Shown here: in pieces, positions 37,777 to 50,957 of the stretch
Layout: the number at the start of each line of letters is the position of its first letter
How positions within the stretch are numbered: position 1 is the stretch's first letter
Notes under the pieces: generated by a model
Database searches by the model: none
What the model was told of the DNA's origin: nothing
Seen by the model: the letters and a program-made list of their open reading frames with translations, nothing else
Program-made: the position numbers and the translations under genes
Assembly: GCA_947247005.1 (NCBI GenBank)
Contig: OX365956.1
Coordinates: forward strand, 13,474,089-13,538,088
Length of the DNA stretch: 64,000 nt
From: Spisula solida
Lineage: Eukaryota; Mollusca; Bivalvia; Venerida; Mactridae
Reading direction: 5' to 3'

Positions 37777-37960
37777 CTGAATCTCGGCCAGGACACTTTT
37801 TAATCTCTGAAACTCTTTTCAGTGTTTCCCACACAACAAGGGATCAACGGGTTTGAAACCCAGAGGTAGTCTTGCATGCATCGGTGCTGTACACATGACA
37901 CGTTAAAGAACCAAGGAATCGTTTCGAAAAGAAGTAGGGTAACGGATCCTGATTCCTTGT
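37777..37960 (+). mobile_element. SINE, unit 3 copy with tRNA head deleted
   Basis: The body (tctctgaaactctttt, 'aaacccagaggtagtcttgc', 'acacgttaaagaacc') is intact, but the tRNA head between 'gaatatggct' and 'gaatctcggcc' is gone. The short direct repeat 'gaat' at both edges of the missing stretch suggests a slippage or end-joining deletion. The unit 4 copy has the same deletion. Confidence 0.6.
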
Positions 37961-38354
37961 ATCACACCTCTGTCTCTACATTGATTTCATGTCTGCCCTT
38001 GTCAGAAACCTGCCAATAATAATATAAAAAGCGATTGTCGGCAGAAAGAAGTTGAAATATTCGGTGATGAGGCTCACTAAATGCCCAATTGCGTTTTTTG
38101 CCGGAAAATGTTACTTTAACAACTTGCATTTAAAAACGTTCAAATGTAAATACAATGTAAGAAGTAAAGCAGAGATATCTGGGAATAAGTAAAAACAAAC
38201 ATGACAGATATACGTATAAGAGGAGCAAATAAGGGAAGAAATAAGAAATATCACTGAATGTGATAAATACCCACCATATACTGCTTGAAACAGTCAGATA
38301 TTCACAACTAGATTTGGTGATGATCAGTCATGCACATTTTTATTTGTTAAACAA

Positions 38355-38692
38355 CAGAGGGCAACAACTAACCCGCCGTGATAAGCTAGACATAGTTCTG
38401 ATCATTCATGCAAAGTTGCGTTGAAATACAACCATTGGTAATAGCAATAGGGTTAACAAAAGTTATTATAAGTGTAAAAATCAAAGCGCCATAACTACCT
38501 TAAAATTGAGCTAACCAAAATGTGCCGACGATATCCTCAACTAGACTTGGTACTGATCATTCACACAAAGTTTCGGTAAAATCCGACCAATTGTTACAGA
38601 AAAATAGCGCGGACAAATTTTGCACGGAACAACCGACCAACCGACCGACATACCAACAGCCCAACCAACCACCCTCAAGCTGTTGGCATGAC
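38355..38692 (+). repeat. 'GGCCATAACTAC' dispersed repeat with ACCGACC tail, unit 3
   Basis: Holds both sub-copies seen in unit 1 and a better-kept tail: 'agcgcggacaaattttgcac' followed by an ACCGACCAACC-type microsatellite at about 38628-38690. A 83-codon frame (38522-38773) crosses it and reads through low-complexity proline/threonine/asparagine codons. I do not regard it as a gene. Confidence 0.55.
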
Positions 38693-40439
38693 CGATCAAA
38701 CGACCTGTTTAACTTGAAACCCTATGGAGAAAATGTAGCATGTGCGTTTCTTTATGCACGCAGTCTAATTTAATTATATAATAACATTTTCTTAGCACAT
38801 AAGACGTTTGAATTTATACAGCGTCGTATCAAATTAACAATTATATATTTTTTCTGGATTTTGTTACTAATTAAAAATTAATATTGTTTCATTAAAATGT
38901 TAATTACCTTCTGTTAGAAACTAATTTATGGCATCAAGTGCCTAGAGCACACTATACTTGTAAACTTTTGTTTCAAAAATAACATTTTGTGCTGAAGTCG
39001 TCCGCTGTTGGATTGCTTGTCTTCAATAGTCTGCTAATGAAATAACGTTTTCACCATAAACTCTGTTAAGGGTACCCAGCGGGTTAACTACACACGCTTG
39101 CTTGCTTTGATAACACTTAAATATGAACATGAACTATGTGTTTGTGCATTGACGTACTTGGCTCTTCAGAGTCGTTTTCACTTACATACACGTTAATATA
39201 TATATTTATAGATGACCACGATACAAACATATACTGTCATCTCTGAATGCATTAAAACCCAATTTCCTTTCCCTGTCTGTTGGAATATCCTAGTTTACTA
39301 CCTGCGCAATATGCGTTATTTGATATGTATAATGGATAATTTAATGATGGCCGTAGACGGACATTGGCTTGATGTATCTTATACGGCTGAGCAGGTGTAT
39401 TCAATTAGGAACATGACATTGTGCTAAGTATGGAAAAGCGACATTTCGTGGAAACACTAATTTATCAGTACTTAAGTATGTAGAACGTTCGTGTTTTTAT
39501 ATTACTGATGTACGTTCAAATGAGTTTTCAAGTACAACAGTTTTCTGTCGTTTAAAGTTTCTTGTATTGTAGATATGTGCTACAAACTGGTTCATTAGGG
39601 AATCTTATTTTTACCATGATAATCTGAATGTAACTGTCGATCGTTTTTGGTCATATATTAGCTATAATGTCACTTATGTACCGACACACTCATTGGCTGT
39701 TACCTACTTAGCTAGTGCTGCGACAATGTACGACGGCCGGACATAAAAATACGTCGGAAAACCAGGACGCTTACGATGTCATGATACTTGTCATGTGATA
39801 CGTTGATTCGAAAAATACTTCAAACGAGTTATTTTTTGTTTTGAATCATTCGCGATACTAAAGTTTCTGAAAATAGAACACCAGTCTTATAGTATGCAGA
39901 TTATTTCAATGAAGTCACCCGATATTGACAAGTAATAGTCACCATGCAATCATATGTATTTAATGCTGACAGAAATGGTAGCTGTGATTGTAAACCGCTA
40001 ATAACAAGGCAGTTACCTAAAGGCATAGTCCCAACCAAACGGTGTGCTTTTAGCACGTACGTCTTTTTGGGAAGCTTTTTCCCAAACACATGGAAAGGTA
40101 GTACGGAGGTAAAATATAATGGTTATTAATTCTGAACACCAACACACAGAAAACGGCGCTACAGAAACCCTATAGTTTGTTTGACAAGTCAAACATTGAA
40201 CAAAATCGCCACTTATGTAACTAGTTATACTAATTTATATAAGGGATGAGAGGAAAGAAAACCAATTAAACAAACCTGCACGCTCAGGTAGACTAACTGA
40301 CTAACTGACTGATCGTGTTTGAATTTTGTGGCTGCAATTTTCTAAAAAACTATTGGTGTAAAACTGACTTGGTTCTTCTCACACAACCTTCTTGAATTAA
40401 CGTTTGTCCATAATGTATTCTCAGTATGATCAAGATAAA

Positions 40440-41810
40440 AAATCATCAGCTAGTCTTATGCCTACGCACGTCAAATATACTTCGCAAATCATCTAATGAC
40501 AAGACATCTGCCAGATATTTGAGTTTTGGATTTTTTATTGTTTAATAATGAATTATTATATACATCGCCGACAAGTTTCTTGACCGTTTATGAGCAGTAC
40601 CAAACTCAGTATACCCAATCTGTCTTGTTATTGGTCACTAGTGATTAAACAATTTTACTAAATTTTTTGTTTCGAATACCAGATGTGCTTGTTAACATTA
40701 AGAGTGTCTTACAATTTATAAAGGTCACCAAATGACAGACTGAGTGCTGTGTTCGACACGCTTTTTGAAAGTGTTTTCATTAGGTGGGCTCATGACCTTT
40801 ACTGCGACGATATGCACTATATGGAACAAGACAATTTTTCATATACGACTAAGACGATCATGCATAAATGAGCCGTTTTGTTGTCACATGACCATTTCGT
40901 TGGCTATTGATATCTCGCACGAGCATGCATAAAGTACTAGACAGATGCAGTCGGGCAATTCCGTAAACTTCTTTATATTATTTATATAATGTATTTCGGT
41001 AACAATGCCACAGTTTAATAAATGCAAATACATGATATCAATAACATTTCCATAGTTCTTCATTAATGTGTATCTTTAATAATAGAATTATAAGTATAGC
41101 AATTTTCTAACTTATAAACAATAAATCAATGCTCTTCAAATCTAGTTATTCGTTATTTTGACCAGAGCAACTTTTATGCAAAGCTAACATTTTGTATACT
41201 GTTCTTTATTATGCTGTTTCTATTAAGTGCTGCCTTCCTGTCCGAATGGCTATTATCTTATTACTGATAGTACAAAACAATTTAAACACATGTACAGCAT
41301 TTGGTAACCAAAAGTGATTCTTAAAAGCTCATTTCTAAAAGAAAAGGATTTGCCTCTTGCACAAATACTATTCAATTCTTAGAAGATAAACTGATTCACT
41401 TTTAGTGTGATTATTTATGTGTCAGTACCTACACCTATTTATTCTATTTTTAAGTTTCACTAAATGTAACACAATTATAAAGATACCCTCCTCGTCTGGT
41501 TGCTCCTGATTATCAATAACTTACTTACATGTTTGTGATTTATAAAATAATCAGCAATATCTAGCATGTATAACGTGATAAAAATAGTCATAGACTTCGT
41601 AGTGTATAACATAATTCGTAATTTATTTCCAGTTCATCATATTCAAAGTAACATCAATGGACTATAAAAACCAAAAACCATCGTATTTAGGTGATTTAAG
41701 TTTTTTGAGACACAGATATTGTGACAATAAAATGAAAGTCACTACCTTCTGGAAGTCACTGTGCAAATTTGTACAATTTTACCGCGTTGATTCGAAGTAA
41801 CGAAGTTCTC
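40440..41810. other. Unit 3-specific stretch, no gene recognised
   Basis: No counterpart in unit 1, which jumps at 4005, or unit 2, which lacks 39500-41810. Contains the repeat-family fragment at 41160-41250. The 62-codon frame 40744-40932 has no domain. Confidence 0.4.
41160..41250. mobile_element. 3' fragment of the TCCCTGTCCGA inverted-repeat family
   Basis: 'gaccagagcaacttttatgc' to 'gctgccttcctgtccga' resembles 12778-12876 of unit 1 (gaccagggctacgtttatgc to gctgccttccctgtccga). It sits at a different place in unit 3, so the family is dispersed and not only duplicated with the unit. Confidence 0.45.
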
Positions 41811-42293
41811 GAATTTATTCGAATTAAGCATGCGCTTAAAATACAAAAATATATTACATTTTGTATGTGCACACGGCTAAATGTTAAATCAGTCTATTCA
41901 TAAAATATCATAGCAGTCGATCCATTTTAAATCTCACTACATGTGTAATGATAAAGAACGCTACGCATCTCCCCGTCCTAATGGATTACCATAGCAATTG
42001 CTGATAAGCTAAGCCTAACAGAAGACAAAGAACGTACTCGTCTATATTAAGTCTATAATTTCAAGTACGCAGAGTTATACATTATACATTATACGTGCAC
42101 CAAGAGCTTTGACGACACCTGTGTATTGTGATAAGAAAATATGAGACATTACTATAGTGCGGCACAATAACATTGTGTAAACGTCACTGGTTGGATTAGT
42201 CCATATCAAAACGCTGGAAGTAATTGGATCAAGATCACCTAAGCGCTTGTTCAGTGATTTTAACTTATTTAATTTAAGAAAGTCCAACGTTGT

Positions 42294-42362
42294 GTTTATT
42301 ATATAGCCTAGTGGTAACGTTTCTAATCTCAACACAGACGCTCCAGGTTCGAATCCTATTAG
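42294..42362 (+). other. tRNA-like sequence near left end of transposon (inward)
   Basis: 'tatagcctagtggtaacg' (A-box-like) and 'ggttcgaatcc' (42347-42357, B box) with tRNA-like spacing, followed by T runs that could terminate Pol III. Acceptor halves do not pair convincingly, so this is a tRNA-derived promoter-like segment. Confidence 0.5.
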
Positions 42363-42493
42363 AATCTTTTTTTATGTTTATTTTTTTTTCGCGAATTATT
42401 TTTCCGCACACTTTTCACGAAACTGTTTTTGTATTTGTGGGTGTATTACTTACAACCAGATAAACTGTAAACTGCACACTATTAAATAGAACT

Positions 42494-42793
42494 ATGGCTA
42501 AACGTATCGTTTAAACTCAGCAAGAACGATACATTGTGTCTAATGTATTAGACTTCTGCACTCTAGAGGCATCAAAGAATTGCCAGTGAATCCGTTGTCC
42601 TGTCCGAGGAAACAAACTACTGCGACGACAGGGGTATCAGACAGGACGGTTTCACGCTTTGGTGCGACGAAATTGCAAAACGTTGTAAATCAAGAAGTAA
42701 CAAAATCTCACTGGATTCTTTTGATGATGATGATAATGACAATGATTATGACGAGGCGGATGGTGATAGTTATGATGATTTTGGAGATTTCTA
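42494..42793 (+). pseudogene. Transposase remnant: helix-turn-helix piece joined to an acidic C-terminal tail
   Basis: An N-terminal frame opens 'MAKRIV' then stop, then 'TQQERYIVSNVLDFC' (42494 on). A second frame from 42580 includes 'TTATTGVSDRTVSRFGATK', which matches the helix-turn-helix of Tc1/mariner-like transposases (ATGVSxRTVxRI). A third frame, 42714-42793, reads 'DSFDDDDNDNDYDEADGD' and on to 'YDDFGDF' and stop, an acidic tail common at the end of such enzymes. The catalytic DDE/D core expected between them is absent, so the gene is internally deleted and shifted. The 100-codon frame 42580-42882 is a mixture of these pieces and not a real protein. Confidence 0.6.
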
Positions 42794-43059
42794 AAATGGT
42801 TGTGTCACAAACACTGCTGATGAACAATGTTAATTCATATAATTTATATATACATGTTTACGTACAGACTATTTATTTATAATTGAGTGTTCTAGATAAA
42901 TATAATAAAATATTATCTAATAATATACAGAATAGAGGAGGTATACGAATGAAAACAAATGTAACAAGATAATCAACGTGTAACGGGGTAAACTAAGAAA
43001 AAAAGTTTACTAGAACTGAAGAATATAAATTATTACCAAAACAATGCACAAAAGTGAGA

Positions 43060-43131
43060 CTCGAACCAGTAACCCCAATCCATAATATTATTGTATTCCC
43101 AACGCCTTACCAACTGAGCTAACAAGGCACA
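43060..43131 (-). other. tRNA-like sequence near right end of transposon (inward, minus strand)
   Basis: Read on the minus strand: 'gccttgttagctcagttggt' (A box), a long variable middle, and 'actggttcgagtctcactttt' shortened here to the B box 'ggttcgagtct'. Faces the left-end copy. The anticodon-arm region is too long and AT-rich for a normal tRNA. Confidence 0.5.
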
Positions 43132-43510
43132 TGAAAAATCGTCTCATATATTTGCTCATATTGCGAAAACGTAATACGAAACAAGCGTTTAGTGACCATG
43201 ACTGTAAATAAGCACCCCTTTCTTTTGAAAATGAACCAAGCGGCTAATTAGCATGTGTAAATGTTATTGTGCCATCATATCTTGGCCGCACTATATTATG
43301 TTCTTTATTTTCGTTCAGATGAAATTGGTAAGTTAACACTATTACAACGTACACACTTAAAGAAACTTGACGTGTGTTGCTTTTGTGAGCTATAAGTTAA
43401 TTCAATGAAAACTGGTTTCTGCAAATAACAACCTTTCTACATTTGAGGAGTATGTGTAATCAAATGTCACGTATAAAACAGTGTGTTTGTTAACGAACTC
43501 TCCGACGACC

Positions 43511-43905
43511 CAACCAGCTGGTAATCGAGCCAACGGTACTCTGGCAATGTAGCAAGTTAGACGAGGTCTCTGGCAAGCCACCCAACTTTATGGACACTTG
43601 GATAACTATGCCATCATAACGTAAACTGTTCTGGCAATCAAGCGTACTGGACGTTCTTGACAATCGAGCAAGCTGAAATGACTCTCTGACAACACGGCAG
43701 CTACATGGACTCTCTCACAATAAAGCCAGGTGAATGGGCTCTCTGGCAACACGATCAACTGAACAGTCTCGCTGGCAACACGACAGCTGAATAGGCTCCC
43801 TAGCAACCCGACCAGCTGAATGGGCTTGCTGTCAACACGGCCAGCTTAATGGGTTCTCTGGCAAAAGGGCCAGCTGAATGGGTTCGCTGTCAAAAAGCCC
43901 ATCGC
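43511..43905 (+). repeat. 29-bp minisatellite, unit 3
   Basis: Same monomer type, more diverged at the 5' end (gcaatgtagcaagttagacg), best kept near 43680-43890 (ccagctgaatgggcttgctg). Fewer monomers than unit 2 and absent in unit 1. Confidence 0.75.
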
Positions 43906-46900
43906 TCAGTGTACCTAGCCAGCGAAACAGATGATCTTTCAGCTCATCATGCTTGATACGTCATAGTCGTGAATAAATTGATCGTAGCAAACAATTAACC
44001 GGGTCAAAGTTTGATATTGTACTATAAATAGTACTGGTGGAACTATTTATACTTAATGAAGCTCCAGACATTGACAAATTGCCAACATGAGAGATATTTT
44101 GTCAATCAGTATCATTAACTTTCTCGAGAACGATTTATTGTACATTATAGTTACGGATTTGATGAAGACGAGATAAAAGGAACTGTCTGGAATATGCGAA
44201 TCACATAAGGACGTTTGTCTGTATATATTTGGCAACGACGCTTTACTTACTGTTTTTTTGGTTGCATCCTCACGACATAGGTGTACTGTTAACAAGACAT
44301 AAGGATACGCAGTAAAAGTCATTTGCCAGACAAAGCAAAATCTTCTACAAGTGTGTGGCTCTCAACGCACAGGGAATATATACATGACACATTTCCACCG
44401 TATACGTTCCCACAGGCTTAACGTTATCAGAGCAATGAGGTCACGACGAATACATACGTTGGGTACACTCATTATATGAGTAGTTTTGAGGAGGACCGGA
44501 ACGATAACTCGATGCGATTCAATTGTAAGATAAAAAAAGATTGTCAATTTTGTAAAACCGCTAATCGCTCTAAAGCAATACACGCCAAACGCTGTCAATA
44601 AAGTGTATAGAACTGCAGGTATGCCTACATCTTTTTTTGTAAAATTAAAATCTGGACAGTGGATTGATTTTTATGATTTGTCTAAAAATAAAATTCATAG
44701 CAATGAATTATATAATTTTAGCTGCATGATTTTGTGTACATGGTATCAATTGTTTGGATTCATGAAGTTTGTTCTTCCAAACTAAATACAGCGGTCCATT
44801 CAACCATGAAACATCAAAACACGTAAAATGACCGAGAAATGGCAAGTGCAAATTATTTTATGTATGGTTAATTGGAATTTTAATTATATCGACAAATTGA
44901 AAGAAAACACAAAATATATAATACGATTTACACTCAACAACATGGTGGTTATTAACTTTTAAAAACATATCTTGATTGTTGTTGACTAGGGGAGTTAACC
45001 ATGTTTGAAATTACCTTTTTGATGTACTCACATTGCAATAATAGTCCCAAAACGATAATATTCGCATCTACGCTGCCATCTTGTTTCAGATTATAGTCAC
45101 GTATTTATCACCCCTGACCCACAGAATATGCCTGTAAAGTTTAGTTGACATAGGACTAGTAGTTGAGGACGAGAAAGCATTTGAATGAATCGTTGACGGA
45201 CCGACGGACTAACCCATGCTCACACGCACGACGAACGAAGAACGATCTAAAATGATAAGTGCAGAAGCTCTGCTTGATTTAATACTGCAAACAAATTCCA
45301 ACTACTGCATGCAATGCTTGGAACAAATGTAATTATATAATTCACACAAATTCCTGACAGTGTATGGTCCAGTTTATAGTTTAGCTCAAAGGCTGTATGA
45401 TGTTCTATATTATTTGTCTCTCGTGAATAACACGTGCTCTGTGTATGTATAAGAATTATGAGGTTTGAGAGAAAGTGTCAATCCATATTGGCGGTTTTGT
45501 TTGAGAAATGCACACCGTGCTAGTAATTAGAATGTATTCCTGATAATTATGTTACTGGTAATCGAAGTATTTTGTTGTTTTGCAGACATAAGTATGTTAC
45601 AAGATACCATTTGTGAACAATTTGTCTCGTTTATTTTATCAGAATAACATCATTTATTAGATTAAAACGGATTCTAGGGATGTTGCAATTTTTACATTTG
45701 TCGTATAATCTAATTTGGTGAAATATCATTCTAATACTATTCCCCAGGGGTCAACATTCTTTAAAATCGAGTAGTACATTTGCTGACTGTTAATTTATTG
45801 TCTCCAATGTCAAATACCTTACATTGGCTACTTAATTGCTTTAACAAAATATCAAAGAACCAAGTAAATATTCATTTGTAAAACTCAATAATCTAGGGAT
45901 CCTTGTACTTACATTACCCGCAGTTTATTTGACTTGACAGAGAATTATTAATGAAATTGTAAATAAATCCGTATATTATTCTACAGATCAACTTATACAT
46001 TTAGTTAAGTGCTTATTTCTTTCATTCCGAGAGAGGTGTCTCTCGTGTTTCAAATTATGTCACGTGATTCACAAGTCATATCACGTGGTCACGTTATTTC
46101 TTACCCAATGACTCTCGAGCGTAGCGATATGGAGTTCAGGTGTATGCCTTGAATAGGCCATACAGAGTTTACTCTTCCATGCTCTAAAACACAGGTAAAT
46201 AATAAAGTGTAAAAATATACTATCTAAGAAAGGTTCATTGAATGCACCTCAGCAATTGACTGGAAACTGTAGTATACATTTTATGGTATAACTTTTTTAA
46301 CTAGCTGATCAATTTCAATGGGATTTTGCATTTCGCGATGTAATGGCCCTCGTAATGAACCAACCTGGTACCCCATACAATCGATGTGAATGCTGTCGCA
46401 CTACAAAATATTTATATATTATTTACGTTTACAATATTAGCATATCATATTAATTGTTGTACAGGGCCTCGCTTTGACCTTTGTTACATGTGCGAAATTA
46501 CATTAGTCAGACATCAATATTGTCACTTCCCTTCTAATATCGTCTTTTCAACTGTCGCCTTTGGTACTTGATTACATTTATTTAGTCATGTTTAATGATT
46601 TATGTGCAATTTGTAAAATAAGAAAACTGCTTGGCTGAGTTGACACCAGCTAGCGTCTGGCAACATTTTCCAGATACAAAATGTAGTAGAAACCGCGGAA
46701 AATATATTCACTAATTGTATTGAAAATGTTAACAAGTGAAAAAAATGAAACAATGATGGAAAATTATGTCATAAGAGAAATAACATATAACATTGATGGT
46801 ATTTAATGAATCTGACATTTGAAAGTGACAGACCAGCAAACGTAATACGGAACAGATAAATATGATTGTGTTACACCAACTTAGACAGTACGTATTAAAT

Positions 46901-47199
46901 GTATAATGTTTGATTGAACTATTGTTGGTTTATGTGCCTGTTTATAGAATTAGTAGTGAATTGCTGTCTAAATGCGTATAGTGCTATACACGACAGTAGA
47001 ATGCAAGCTTCTGCTGATCAGTATGTTTATCGTCTAATATTTGTTGTTATTGAGCTGAATTTTTATATAATACACAAAAAAAATGCATGTTTATGTACGC
47101 GTAGAATTTATCGAATGCTAATTTTCACATATGCAAAAACTTCATTCAACAAGAACCCAACACTATTGAAGAACCGAGCAACTATTAACTATATTTTAT

Positions 47200-48120
47200 A
47201 TTATATATTAGTTTCTCTAATTCTTTCATATGCCGTAGCTTATCTTTGGTTTTAATGACTGTTGAAATAAGTCTCTCGGCGTTTGAAATTGCAACAAAGA
47301 ACATCACTAATTACTTGTTTCCAACGACGCAATCGAAACATTAATATCTTTGACTAAGAAGAGGCGTTTTGATGAAAGTTTCAACAACTTTGTTTAATGT
47401 AACAATATAGCGGTTGTAAAACAAAAACGTGTAACATGTGTAGGGTCACGTGGATACCACTTTTTTGTCATCAAATTGTATAGTTTCTATGTACATGTTA
47501 CGAACGTGTGACAGACGAATTACTTTGTGTCAATTGGGTAATCACAAACTACTATGAAACTCCAGATTTTATCGCATATCTTTGTGTCACACTGGTAGTC
47601 GTCACAAAATAATAGGAAACTCGCATATATACCAATTGCGTTTACATAAACACTCACATAGAGTCTTAAACACTTCATATTCCAAGTGTCGCACACACAT
47701 ACACGTGATGTTTAGCATGTAAATTTGAATTGCAACTTGATGTACGTATAATGTACAAGTAGCCACGTGTGTCGCCGTACACGTTCGTATGGCATCATCC
47801 CTAAATATCCATAGTTATTAAATTATAACACAGCAAAACATCACGCTCAGTGGGTTTAGCTTAAAACTGTTTAATGTTTAAACTTATAACGTCTAATTAC
47901 TATTTAGCTTTTATGAACCTATGTCTGTAAAACTATCGCTTGTGGGGGTATTTATAAAGATCAAAAAAATCCGTTTCATGGAGGTACTAGTATAATAATA
48001 CAGTAAAATTGTATAACGATTCGTTCCGGTAAAAGACTCGTGCTGTCCGAGTGCATTCAGAACGTGGTAGTTTCCCTTAGTCGCAATGTTGTGCCAAATA
48101 TGGCTCACGTCGAATAATAC
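47200..48120. other. Unit 3-specific stretch, no gene recognised
   Basis: Interrupts the match to unit 2 between the equivalents of about 26330 and 26500. No ORF of note on the plus strand; the minus frame 47911-48174 runs into the minisatellite and has no domain. Confidence 0.35.
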
Positions 48121-48124
48121 CATG

Positions 48125-48334
48125 GTTTCAGCTGAATGAACTAGTTTCAGCAATAAAACGGCTGAATGCCCCATCCGAATGACCTAGTTCAAATAAGCTA
48201 ATGTCCTAACTTAATGGCCCACCCTCAACAAGCAGAGCGCCTCAGCTGAACGACCTAGATCCAACAAGCTTAATAACCCCAGCCGAATGACACACTTTAA
48301 ATAAGCTGAATGCCTTAGCTGAATGACGTTTCAG
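48125..48334 (+). repeat. ~36-bp minisatellite (GCTGAATGCCTCAGCTGAATGACCTAGTTCAAATAA type)
   Basis: About six degenerate monomers built from 'gctgaatgcc', 'gaatgacctagttc' and 'aataagct'. Related monomers occur inverted at 53370-53650 and as two-monomer pieces inside the elements at 12270 and 58476. Confidence 0.65.
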
Positions 48335-50059
48335 TTCATGGTGAACAACGAATTTGGTTCACAGTGAGCCATGTACGCCGAGAGTGTGCCTCATTACCAA
48401 ATATGGCTCACAACAAAGCTATTTAAACTGCCAAAACAATAGTGTCATTAATTTTCCACTAAGTGTAACAATAATATGAAACATGAAATCTGACAAGTCG
48501 AAAATAAATCGGATTGAAAATATATTAATTCGATTGCTAAGAGAATGGCATACACCTGCTGGTTTAATGTCATATAAATGAATGGTTATTTGTTTCCGTG
48601 TGTAATATGACCTTGGTGAAGGTCAGATATTTCAGAAAATTAAACTATTATGTAGTGCATGCTAAACAAATTATCGCACACTGATAAATACATTTTAAGC
48701 AACCCTTGTATATATACATGTTTATACTTGTACATGTTATATTGAATTGGAAACTATATGCTTAGAAACGTGTTAGTGTCAAATGGTATTGGTTTTAACG
48801 TTAACTTATTTTTTCTAAACAAACTCATTTTAAATAGTTGGAAATGTTTTCACAAGTCCGTGGGGCACAGCTGATGTTGATTATTCACCTAATTTCCTCT
48901 TTGGTAATAAACTAGCAAGCACGCTTTACTAATACAGATATTACCTTAACGAATCAATGCACTACATGAAACAGAAGTACAATATCAATTAATATAAGTA
49001 TATAAACATCTTTTATTCCACATGTTACATAATAACCAAGTTCTGTCTAGCTGTTTATGCCTATACAAGTGTTTGTTCTTCTATAAAATCTGATGAAAGT
49101 GAACCGTCTTCTGATTTTGAACTCTGAATTAATCAGACAATCTGCTAGGGTTGGAAACGCAATATTACCGATTAAAAGCATAGTCCACATGAGCCTTAAT
49201 TGCAGCTGCGTGAACATATCTACGATCAGTTCTGTGGTTATCGCAGCCCAAGCTTGAGAACATACTTCGTATTTAAACGTATGTTTAGTTTAATTGATCA
49301 CCATAAGACACATTCTTAAAATAATTACATATCCATTTACTTGACTGTTTTATAAGAAGTATCATTATAGAGAGGTCTCAAGATGTGAATCAGTTTGTGA
49401 ACGTTTAAACAGTGTCAGAAATTTGGACTCCAAAAATGTCGGTTAGTAAGTCTGGACAGATAAATGGGAAATTAATGGCAAACTGTCTGCTAATAATGCT
49501 TTCTGGCAATTTGTTGAACAGCACTTGGAAACTGGTTAATTATACCTTCTTACTTATGTGCAAATATACACCGTCATCAGCTGCTTATGAGATTGGCCGG
49601 AAATAATACAAGACAAATTAATCCTGAAAAATACTGAAAGATAGTTCAATGAAACCCTGGTGTACAATATAGAGCTTTCTGTAAGAATACAAGATCGGAA
49701 GTCTGTATGAAAAATTCGTTTCCTTCGTAACCTTGTCTGTTTGTCATTGAAGCGTAATGTCGTTTATACGCCAATATGAGTTGTATAGGCCATCTGTATT
49801 TCTGTTTATAACTCAGCAAGTCCTGATTATCAAAGATTGAACGGAACAATACACTACTGAGAGGCTAATTGCGTTTCGACGGAAACAATTATGTTGTCTG
49901 CATTCAATAGTTCTAATAAAAATAACTATGTGATAAAGACGACTTATCTTTAGGTGATTTTGTACCTCATTATAGTTTATACATTATTGATGGCGTCATC
50001 ATACACTGTCATGAGAATTCACATTGATTGTATGACTTTACGAGATAACTAACATGAGA

Positions 50060-50957
50060 TAACATGAAGCCTATCCTCACGCATTTCTACAAACAAAGGG
50101 ACGTAGTGAAATATCAAAGTATAAAGAAAGTATACCAAGTGACTGGATACAATGTTTATCATCAAACTCCTAACAAACGCGACTTTACCAACTACAGTAA
50201 CTGTAGGAGCATCACCCTAATACTAACAACATCAAATATAACAGGGGAATCAGCCAAGGAAAATTACAAAAGAGGTAGACAAATATATATGAGAAGAGTA
50301 AGCACGATGTTGACTAGTAAAGAGACAACAAGAGAGAACAAATCTTCATTACGAGAAACATCATAGAATCCCTCTACGTGTATTTTTAAACTAGAATATG
50401 AGTTTGTTTTCACGTATTTCCATTAAAAGTGTTTTAAGGAAGAGCTTGTCATCTATATCAAAATGGAAATCTTCATTTTAATATTTTCTAAATTGTACAT
50501 GTATATTGGTAAGTAACATCAGGCTTCAATGTGGTTATTAATGCATTTTAATTATCTTAATTTTACAATATCGAGTTATTAAACTTCAAAGACTTTTCAT
50601 GTAGTATAATTATTATTAAAATCAGATATAAGTTCATTAGTTATGGCATGGCTAGAATGCTAGTCTACTTTAATATCAAATCCATATCGTCAAGTAACTA
50701 AAATAAATCTAAACTGGTTTGTTATCAAGTGTTTCGCCTTCTCCGAGAATATTTTAAGAACATTCTATAGTTGCCTATTATGTATATTTTCATTCAAGAC
50801 GCGTCTCGCTTCAATATTGTTACATGTAATCAAACATGATTTTTGGCCCCGATAAAACAAATATTGTCTCCTATGTGTTTCTCTAGTGTAATGATAATGT
50901 AGAAAACGGTATTGATAATGTTCGTAGATGTGAATCCCTGGACGAAATAGTATTGAT
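50060..50957 (+). pseudogene. Decayed reverse transcriptase relic, unit 3, 5' part
   Basis: Contains the best-preserved second motif: 'QIFITRNIIES' is read from about 50339. The first motif ('DFTNYSNCRSITLILTTSNI') is read around 50179-50240, inside the 100-codon frame 50064-50366. That frame is therefore a LINE fragment with a chance stop, not a host gene. The relic is split from its 3' part by the composite insertion that follows. Confidence 0.75.

Larger units (their letters stand above)
42155..43293 (+). mobile_element. 1.14-kb TA-flanked inverted-repeat transposon (Tc1/mariner-like, internally deleted)
   Basis: Ends are TAGTGCGGC… (42155) and …GCCGCACTA (43293), with TA target-site duplications at 42153-42154 and 43294-43295. 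The empty site is seen in unit 2 (cattactattatg, TA at 23105-23106). The inverted arms continue: 'cacaataacatt' near the left end pairs with 'aatgttattgtg' near the right, the right arm having an extra ~13 bp (caagatatgatgg on the complement). The inside holds transposase remnants and two tRNA-like stretches. TA duplication and arms are seen; superfamily is inferred. Confidence 0.85.

Noticed and set aside
42580..42882. 100-codon ORF as an intact gene
   Set aside because: It starts inside a transposase remnant and leaves the frame that encodes the acidic tail; it is a mosaic of frames within an internally deleted transposon.
47035..47255. Membrane-protein-like plus-strand ORF (46914-47255)
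   Set aside because: Hydrophobicity follows from T-rich codons; the unit 2 equivalent (about 26245-26345) lacks most of the sequence and has no matching frame.
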